Below, one piece after another: positions 34,145-39,155 of a stretch of 39,155 bases of DNA (its first letter is position 1; each line of letters begins with the position of its first letter). The notes beneath the pieces were generated by a model that saw nothing but the letters and a program-made list of their open reading frames with translations, searched no databases and was not told the origin of the DNA. The stretch spans positions 1-39,155 of the forward strand of contig JALHRF010000025.1 in the NCBI GenBank assembly GCA_022841545.1, written 5' to 3'. The stretch is from Bauldia sp. GTDB lineage: Bacteria > Pseudomonadota > Alphaproteobacteria > Rhizobiales > Kaistiaceae. The position numbers and the translations under genes are program-made.

Positions 34145-34168
34145 CCTCTCCCGCCAGCAGGGGAGAGG
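34145..34168. terminator. Hairpin between convergent bfr and porin-like genes
   Basis: CCTCTCCC (34145-34152) and GGGAGAGG (34161-34168) form an 8-bp stem with an 8-base loop, in the only 79 bp between two convergent stops. It could act for both strands; no T-tract. The CTCTCCC/GGGAGAG pattern also occurs in Rhizobiales interspersed repeats. Confidence 0.4.
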
Positions 34169-34200
34169 GGCGCGGCTGCCCCGCAATTGCGACCTCACGA

Positions 34201-34494
34201 CTACCGACGCTTCGCGGGGCCGACATACACGTCGACCTGCACATGGCCGCCGACCTTGATGCAGGTCTTTGTGCCCTCGACCAGCGTGTATCCCGGGCCG
34301 TACCGGTCGCAATAGGCTGCCGACAGCAGCGCCTGCTCCTCGGCGTCCTCCGCATCGTCTTTCCCCCGGGAGAGGTATGGATCGACGTTGAATGTCCCTT
34401 GAGGGAACAGGTCGGTCTCCTCGGCCACGGCGGGTAGCGTCCCGGCACCGACGAGCGCGATGAGGATGGAAAAGGCGAGGGCGGTCCCGTTCAT
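34201..34494 (-). CDS. Small secreted protein ending in a porin signature
   Basis: 97 residues from the ATG at the start of a clear signal peptide (MNGTALAFSILIALVGAG...AVAEE). The mature part is short and acidic (DDAEDAEEQALLSAAY), then YCDRYGPGYTLVEGTKTCIKVGGHVQVDVYVG. That last part matches the N-terminal signature of alphaproteobacterial porins (C-x-YG-x-GF...G-T-x-TC-x-K-x-GG-x-V-x-x-D), and then the gene stops. It is either a stand-alone small envelope protein or the remnant of a porin gene. Two cysteines could form the porin's disulfide. No porin remainder was seen downstream. Confidence 0.6.
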   Translation of the reverse strand: MNGTALAFSILIALVGAGTLPAVAEETDLFPQGTFNVDPYLSRGKDDAEDAEEQALLSAAYCDRYGPGYTLVEGTKTCIKVGGHVQVDVYVGPAKRR

Positions 34495-34564
34495 GCTCCC
34501 GAGCCTATCACCCAAGCGGGCCCGAATGGCAACTCGGGCCGTTCCGTCATCGAAGGCCCGGCGA

Positions 34565-35203
34565 TCAATTCTCCATGATCCCGCCCAGGAATACCCGCTC
34601 CATGGTCGCCTTGGCCGTCTCGAAGGCGCCGGCATCGAGTTCCGGTGTATCGAGCACGGCGCGGATCTGGGTGTCGAAGTCGGCGTAGTGCTGGGTGGTG
34701 GCCCAGATCATGAAGATGAGGTGGTGGGGATCGACGGGCGCCAGGCGGCCCGCGTCGATCCAGGCCCGGATCACCGCCGCCTTGTCATCGACCAGCCGCT
34801 TCAGGCGTCCGCGAAGGGTGTCGCCGAGGATCGGGGCGCCCTGGATGATCTCCATGGCGAAGAGCCGCGAGGCCTTTGGGTTGTCGCGGCTCAGTTCCAG
34901 CTTCCGGTCGATATAGGCCGCAATCTCCGTTGCCGGGTCGCCGGCGGCATCGAGGCGCTCGAGCGGCTCCAGCCACATCTCGTGGGTGCGGTTCAGCACC
35001 GCGAGATAAATGTCCTCCTTGCGCCGGAAATAGTAGAGGAGGTTCGGCTTGGTCATGCCGGCAAGCGCCGCGATCTGGTCGACGGTCGCCCCGCGGTAGC
35101 CCCAGGTCGAAAACACCTCCAGGCCGGCGTCGAGAATCTTCTCCTCGTTCTCCTCCTGGATGCGCGTGCGCTTCCGCGTGCGATGGGCGCGGGCGGCGTT
35201 CAT
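34565..35203 (-). CDS. RutR-like TetR-family regulator
   Basis: 212 residues from ATG in MNAARAHRTRKRTRIQEE. A longer frame to 35284 is read through the palindromic repeat element and is rejected. TetR HTH: ILDAGLEVFSTWGYRGATVDQIAALAGMTKPNLLYYFRRKEDIYLAVL. The C-terminal part (LWLEPLERLDAAGDPATEIAAYIDRKLELSRDNPKASRLFAMEIIQGAP) agrees with RutR of E. coli, which senses uracil and binds TTGACCAnnTGGTCAA. Such a box lies upstream of the divergent aminotransferase gene. Pyrimidine breakdown produces beta-alanine, so RutR-like control of beta-alanine genes is sensible. Repressor or activator role not known. Confidence 0.85.
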   Translation of the reverse strand: MNAARAHRTRKRTRIQEENEEKILDAGLEVFSTWGYRGATVDQIAALAGMTKPNLLYYFRRKEDIYLAVLNRTHEMWLEPLERLDAAGDPATEIAAYIDRKLELSRDNPKASRLFAMEIIQGAPILGDTLRGRLKRLVDDKAAVIRAWIDAGRLAPVDPHHLIFMIWATTQHYADFDTQIRAVLDTPELDAGAFETAKATMERVFLGGIMEN

Positions 35204-35216
35204 GGCGAATGCAACG

Positions 35217-35379
35217 CCCAACCTCCCCCTTGAGGGGAGGTCAAAGTTGCGCAGCGATTTTGGGAAGGAGTCTCCTGCTTGCACCGAAGGCGCAGACGCC
35301 CCGAGCGCATTCCCCCCCTCCCGAAATCGGCTTCGCTTGCGCTCGCCGCTTTCGACCTCCCATCAAAGGGGAGGTTGGG
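35217..35379. repeat. Palindromic intergenic element, copy 1
   Basis: A pair of inverted arms: the left arm begins CCCAACCTCCCCCTTGAGGG and continues AGGTCAAAGTTGCGCAGCGA; the right arm, read on the minus strand, begins CCCCAACCTCCCCTTTGATG and continues GGAGGTCGAAAGCGGCGAGC. The middle is unique. Each arm folds as a small hairpin. This is the common Rhizobiales type of interspersed element found between genes. It starts just 14 bp upstream of the tetR start, so the regulator's promoter is probably inside or beyond it. Confidence 0.75.
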
Positions 35380-35495
35380 GTCGGCGCTGGATGAGAGGGC
35401 GAAGCGGAGCATCGACGGCGGTTTCCATCCCGGCCACGGCGTTTCCGCGGCACCATGCCCCTTGAGCGGGGATTTGAACTTGTCTAGGCTTTCCC

Positions 35496-35511
35496 TTGAC
35501 CAAATGGTCAG
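35496..35511. promoter_or_regulatory. RutR-like operator
   Basis: TTGACCAAATGGTCAG matches E. coli RutR consensus TTGACCAnnTGGTCAA at all but the last base. It lies 104 bp before the aminotransferase start and 293 bp before the divergent RutR-like start. A TTGAAC at 35474-35479 could be a -35 element. Confidence 0.75.
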
Positions 35512-35614
35512 GAAATCTCGCCTCGTCCTCCTAAAGGAATTGGCGCGCCGGGGCAATCGACCGGCCTGCCGCGCGACCCGACTTCCGGAGGAAAGGCCAA
35601 GGGAGTGACCGCCA

Positions 35615-36973
35615 ATGGCGCGCGCCGATTCGACCGCCGAGAAGATCGCCCCGCAGGGGCTGACGGCCAACAACCTCGAAGCCTTCTGGATGCCGTTCAC
35701 CGCGAACCGGCAGTTCAAGAAGGAGCCGCGGCTCCTCGTCCGCGCCGAGGGCATGAACTACTGGAGCCATGACGGGCGGAAGGTGCTCGATGGCACGGCC
35801 GGCCTCTGGTGCGTCAACGCCGGGCACGGGCGCGCGCACATCGCCGACAAGGTTGCCGCGCAAATCCGCGAACTCGACTATGCGCCGGCCTTCCAGATGG
35901 GCCATCCCAACGTCTTCGAGCTCGCCGCGCGGCTCGTCACCTACATGCCGCAGGGCCTCGACCACGTCTTCTTCGCCAACTCCGGGTCGGAGTCGGTGGA
36001 AACCGGCCTCAAGATTGCGCTCGCCTACCAGCGGGTCCGCGGCGAGGGCGCGCGCACCCGCCTGATCGGCCGCGAGCGGGGCTATCACGGCGTCAATTTC
36101 GGCGGCATTTCGGTCGGCGGCATCGTCAACAACCGGAAGCATTTCGGTACGCTCCTCACCGGCGTCGACCATATCCGCCACACCCACGACATCGCGAAGA
36201 ACGCCTTCACCCGCGGCCAGCCGGAACATGGCGGCGAGGAGATGGCCAACGATCTCGAGCGGGTCATCGCGCTTCACGACGCCTCGACCATCGCCGCGGT
36301 CATCGTCGAGCCGGTGGCCGGTTCGACCGGCGTGCTCGTCCCGCCCAAGGGCTATCTCGAAAGGCTCCGGGCGATCTGCGACAAGCACGGCATCGTGCTC
36401 ATTTTCGACGAGGTGATCACCGGCTTCGGCCGGCTCGGCGTACCCTTCGCCGTCGATTATTTCGGCGTGACGCCGGACATCGTGCTGACCGCCAAGGGCG
36501 TCACCAACGGCGTCGTGCCGATGGGCGCGGTGTTCGTCCGGAAGGAGATCCACGACGCCTTCATGAACGGCCCCGAGCATCTCATCGAGTTCTTCCACGG
36601 CTACACCTACTCGGGCAATCCGGTGTCGTCGGCGGCGGGCCTCGCCACCCTCGACATCTACGAGGAAGAGGGGCTGCTGAATCGCGGGGCGGAGATCGCC
36701 AAATACTGGGAGGATGCGCTCTACGGCCTCAAGGGACTGCCCCATGTCATCGACTTGCGGAATTGCGGGCTGGTCGGCGCGGTCGAGCTCGAGCCGATCC
36801 CCGGCTCCCCGACCAAGCGGGCCTTCACCGCCTTCCTCAAGGCCTACGAGAAGGGGCTGCTCATTCGCACCACCGGCGACATCATCGCGTTGTCGCCGCC
36901 GCTGATCATCTCCAAGGCCGAGATCGACCAGCTGTTCGGCACGCTCGCGGAGGTGCTGAAGGGGCTGGAGTGA
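35615..36973 (+). CDS. aptA: Omega-amino acid (beta-alanine):pyruvate aminotransferase
   Basis: 452 residues with GGGAG ribosome site. Class III PLP aminotransferase: ANSGSESVETGLKIA, RERGYHGVNFGGISVGG, IVEPVAGSTGV, Asp265 in LIFDEVITGFGR, and Schiff-base Lys294 in LTAKGVTNG. N-terminal LEAFWMPFTANRQFK and HGYTYSGNPV are characteristic of the beta-alanine:pyruvate group. It converts beta-alanine plus pyruvate to malonate semialdehyde plus alanine. Together with the downstream mmsA this completes beta-alanine degradation, which is the usual last part of reductive pyrimidine breakdown; the RutR-like regulator agrees. Substrate range is inferred. Confidence 0.92.
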   Translation: MARADSTAEKIAPQGLTANNLEAFWMPFTANRQFKKEPRLLVRAEGMNYWSHDGRKVLDGTAGLWCVNAGHGRAHIADKVAAQIRELDYAPAFQMGHPNVFELAARLVTYMPQGLDHVFFANSGSESVETGLKIALAYQRVRGEGARTRLIGRERGYHGVNFGGISVGGIVNNRKHFGTLLTGVDHIRHTHDIAKNAFTRGQPEHGGEEMANDLERVIALHDASTIAAVIVEPVAGSTGVLVPPKGYLERLRAICDKHGIVLIFDEVITGFGRLGVPFAVDYFGVTPDIVLTAKGVTNGVVPMGAVFVRKEIHDAFMNGPEHLIEFFHGYTYSGNPVSSAAGLATLDIYEEEGLLNRGAEIAKYWEDALYGLKGLPHVIDLRNCGLVGAVELEPIPGSPTKRAFTAFLKAYEKGLLIRTTGDIIALSPPLIISKAEIDQLFGTLAEVLKGLE

Positions 36974-37015
36974 AGGCTGGCGTGAGCGCGGACGTCGTCG
37001 GGGACGAACGCGACG

Positions 37016-37149
37016 CCCAGCCCGCCCCTTGAGGGAGGGCCAAGACCGCAGTGCGGTTTTGGGGAGGGGTGATATCACGTTGTCGGTTGGATACCTCTCC
37101 CCGAAGCGCCTCGCGGCGCTTCGACCCTCCCTCAAGGGGAGGGTTGGCC
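37016..37149. repeat. Palindromic intergenic element, copy 2
   Basis: Same layout as the element upstream of aptA. Left arm starts CCCAGCCCGCCCCTTGAGGG; right arm, read on the minus strand, starts GGCCAACCCTCCCCTTGAGG. Both continue AGGGCCAAG or AGGGTCGAAG into an inner palindrome (CCGCAGTGCGG, GCGCCGCGAGGCGC). It occupies half of the 283-bp aptA-mmsA gap and might stop or attenuate transcription between them. Confidence 0.75.
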
Positions 37150-37256
37150 GCGTGGCTCCGATGGCGGGTGCCAGACGGGAGCCGGAATACCTGTTTCATT
37201 CGCGCCGGAAGCGGAATATGCGTTTCGGAAATCGATCATAGGGAGGAAGGGGCGCG

Positions 37257-38753
37257 ATGCAGACCCTGGACAACATCATCGGCGGCAAGGCTGTGCGCTC
37301 GGCGAGCGCGCGCACAGCGCCCGTGTTCAATCCGGCCACCGGCGAGCAGGCGGCCGTGCTGCCGCTGTCGACGGCGGCCGAGCTCGACGCCGCGGTGCAG
37401 GTGGCGAAGGCGGCGTGGCCGGCCTGGGCCGAAATGCCGCCGCTCCGCCGCGCCAAGTTCATGTTCGCCTTCAAGGCGCTCCTCGACGCCAACCAGAAGA
37501 AGATCGCCGAGGCGATCTCGGCCGAGCATGGCAAGACCCACGCCGATGCGCTCGGCGAGTTGCAGCGCGGCATCGAGGTGGTCGATTTCTGCTGCGGCAT
37601 CCCGCACTTGCTGAAGGGCGAATTCTCCCGCCATGTCGGGCCGGGCATCGACACCCATAGCGACCGCCAGCCGCTCGGCGTCGTCGCCGGAATCACGCCG
37701 TTCAATTTTCCGGCCATGGTGCCGATGTGGATGTACCCGGTGGCGATCGCCTGCGGGAATACCTTCATCCTCAAGCCGTCGGAGCGCGACCCCTCGACGT
37801 CGATGATTGTCGCCGAGCTGTTTCGCGAGGCGGGCTTTCCCGATGGCGTGCTCAACGTCGTCCACGGCGACAAGGAAGTGGTCGACGCGATCCTCACCCA
37901 CCCCGACATCAAGGCGGTGTCCTTCGTCGGCTCGACGCCGATCGCCGAGTATGTCTACCGGACCGGCACCGCGCACGGGAAGCGGGTCCAGGCGCTCGGC
38001 GGCGCGAAGAATCACATGATCATCATGCCCGACGCCGATATCGAAAAGGCGGCGGATGCGTTGATGGGCGCGGGCTACGGCTCCGCCGGCGAGCGCTGCA
38101 TGGCGATCTCCGTGGCCGTGCCGATCGGCGAGGAGACGGCGAACAAGCTGGTCGAATCCCTCGCGCCGCGGGTGCGGGCGCTCAAGATCGGTCCGGCCAC
38201 CGACCCCGAGGCCGAGATGGGGCCGCTGGTCACGAAGCAGCACATGGAGAAGGTGCTCGGCTATATCGATGCCGGCGTGAAGGAAGGCGCCGATCTCGTC
38301 GTCGACGGCCGCGGCTTCAAGCTCCAGGGCTACGAGGGCGGTTACTATGTCGGCGGCACGCTGTTCGACCGCGTCACCCCCGACATGTCGATCTACAAGG
38401 AAGAGATTTTCGGCCCGGTCCTTTCGGTGGTCCGCTCGCCCAACTATGCCCATGCGGTGAAGTTGATCAACGACCACGAATACGGCAACGGCACCGCGAT
38501 CTTCACCCGCGACGGCGACGCCGCGCGGAGCTTCGCCGACCAGATCGAGGTCGGCATGGTCGGCATCAACGTGCCGATCCCGGTGCCGGTCGCCTACCAC
38601 TCCTTCGGCGGCTGGAAGCGCTCGCTGTTCGGCGACCACGCCATCTACGGGCCGGAGGGCGTCCACTTCTACACGCGGCTGAAGACGGTGACGGCGCGCT
38701 GGCCGGACGGCATCAAGTCCGGCGCGGTGTTCACCTTCCCATCGACGCATTGA
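37257..38753 (+). CDS. mmsA: Methylmalonate-semialdehyde/malonate-semialdehyde dehydrogenase (CoA-acylating)
   Basis: 498 residues with GGGAGGAAGG ribosome site. Aldehyde-dehydrogenase motifs: Asn150 in ITPFNFPAMVPMWM, SFVGSTPIAEYVY, LGGAKNHMIIMPDAD, catalytic Cys281 in GSAGERCMAISV and KEEIFGPVLSVVR. The GGAKNH motif and absence of the usual general-base Glu fit the CoA-acylating MMSDH group. It oxidises malonate or methylmalonate semialdehyde to acetyl- or propionyl-CoA with CO2 release. It would take the malonate semialdehyde made by the upstream aminotransferase; valine or myo-inositol pathways also use it, so other substrates are possible. Confidence 0.94.
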   Translation: MQTLDNIIGGKAVRSASARTAPVFNPATGEQAAVLPLSTAAELDAAVQVAKAAWPAWAEMPPLRRAKFMFAFKALLDANQKKIAEAISAEHGKTHADALGELQRGIEVVDFCCGIPHLLKGEFSRHVGPGIDTHSDRQPLGVVAGITPFNFPAMVPMWMYPVAIACGNTFILKPSERDPSTSMIVAELFREAGFPDGVLNVVHGDKEVVDAILTHPDIKAVSFVGSTPIAEYVYRTGTAHGKRVQALGGAKNHMIIMPDADIEKAADALMGAGYGSAGERCMAISVAVPIGEETANKLVESLAPRVRALKIGPATDPEAEMGPLVTKQHMEKVLGYIDAGVKEGADLVVDGRGFKLQGYEGGYYVGGTLFDRVTPDMSIYKEEIFGPVLSVVRSPNYAHAVKLINDHEYGNGTAIFTRDGDAARSFADQIEVGMVGINVPIPVPVAYHSFGGWKRSLFGDHAIYGPEGVHFYTRLKTVTARWPDGIKSGAVFTFPSTH

Positions 38754-38901
38754 GGCGAGCAGGCGGGTCGATGCGGCCGATGCGACATCCTCCCGCCGTC
38801 AGTCTTCCGCGTCCGCCCGCATGGACCGACCGGTCAGGGAGCGAATCTCTCAACCGCTCTTTCGCGCGCAAGCGGGCAACCACGCCGACGGAGGACTGAC
38901 G

Positions 38902-39155
38902 ATGCTTCGGCCACGACAGGCTCTTATCCTCGCCATGGCACTCGTCCTTGCGCCCGCCGCTGCCCTGGCCGAAGAGGCCTGGATCACGCTCGCTCCGCCG
39001 GAGCAGAACTTCTCGATCGAGTTCCCCGCCGAGCCCGCCTTCCGCGACGTGGCGGAGATGCAGGGCGAGGCTATCGCCCTCTTCCACGATCACCGCACGC
39101 CGGTCGCGGATGGGGTCTTCGTCATCGATATCGTGCGGTTTTCGCCGGCCACCCG
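38902..39155 (+). CDS. Secreted protein of unknown function (3' end outside window)
   Basis: ATG preceded by GGAGG; 84 codons seen. Signal peptide MLRPRQALILAMALVLAPAA with cleavage likely after ALA. The mature part begins EEAWITLAPPEQNFSIEFPAEP, a beta-rich start seen in many periplasmic proteins that share a 'FSIxFPxxP' opening. No function assigned. Its upstream 147 bp to mmsA contain no feature I can support. Confidence 0.65.
   Translation, partial: MLRPRQALILAMALVLAPAAALAEEAWITLAPPEQNFSIEFPAEPAFRDVAEMQGEAIALFHDHRTPVADGVFVIDIVRFSPAT

Noticed and set aside
35204-35284. Longer TetR reading frame
   Set aside because: The extra 27 residues are encoded by the palindromic repeat element, not by a conserved protein segment.

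Overview
The window is high-GC DNA typical of an alphaproteobacterium. The gene order chvI-chvG-hprK-EIIA-HPr followed by ahcY-divL-tsaE/amgK-murU-addB is the chromosomal arrangement known from Hyphomicrobiales (Rhizobiales). A DivL-type tyrosine 'kinase', GANTC sites, a RutR-like box and Rhizobiales-style palindromic intergenic elements agree with this. I cannot name the genus. No rRNA, tRNA or CRISPR array was seen.

Left conserved block (1-8.0 kb, all minus strand): ahcY (S-adenosylhomocysteine hydrolase) with a clear promoter and an upstream palindrome; divL, a cell-cycle scaffold/pseudokinase with three GANTC sites upstream; a TsaE-AmgK fusion; murU; and the start of addB, which runs off the window. 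AmgK and MurU together suggest peptidoglycan sugar recycling.

Accessory interval (8.05-12.65 kb): placed between ahcY and the PTS genes. It holds a DUF433/DUF5615 toxin-antitoxin-like pair with a 29-bp tandem repeat upstream, a Bcr/CflA-type drug exporter, and a more A/T-rich segment with an orphan DndB/DGQHR-family gene. That gene is preceded by a perfect 20-bp palindrome and an 11-bp leader hairpin, and is followed by three small genes (one winged-helix, two unknown). This is the best candidate for an undescribed system.

Right conserved block (12.7-16.5 kb): chvI, chvG, hprK, mannose-type EIIA and HPr. The last four genes overlap by ATGA junctions, so the envelope/acid-sensing two-component system and the regulatory PTS are probably translationally coupled.

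Sugar operon (16.7-24.0 kb, minus): binding protein, two permeases, LacI regulator, GH127 beta-L-arabinofuranosidase and MalK/UgpC-type ATPase. A GGAAAAGCTTTTCC palindrome lies just downstream of a TATATA box, where a repressor would act.

Mixed region (24.3-28.6 kb): a small unknown protein, a 'host attachment' family protein, a Fic AMP-transferase with its own winged helix and tandem-repeat leader, then lspA and two RNA methyltransferase genes that overlap end to end.

Cox-type region (28.8-34.1 kb, plus): coxG-coxS-coxL-coxM, a form II molybdenum hydroxylase without the form I CSFR motif, then bacterioferritin-associated ferredoxin and bacterioferritin.

Beta-alanine region (34.2-38.8 kb): a RutR-like TetR regulator diverges from an omega-amino acid:pyruvate aminotransferase and a methylmalonate-semialdehyde dehydrogenase, with a near-perfect RutR box in the divergent region. 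Two inverted-repeat intergenic elements lie on either side of the aminotransferase gene. The window ends inside a secreted protein of unknown function.
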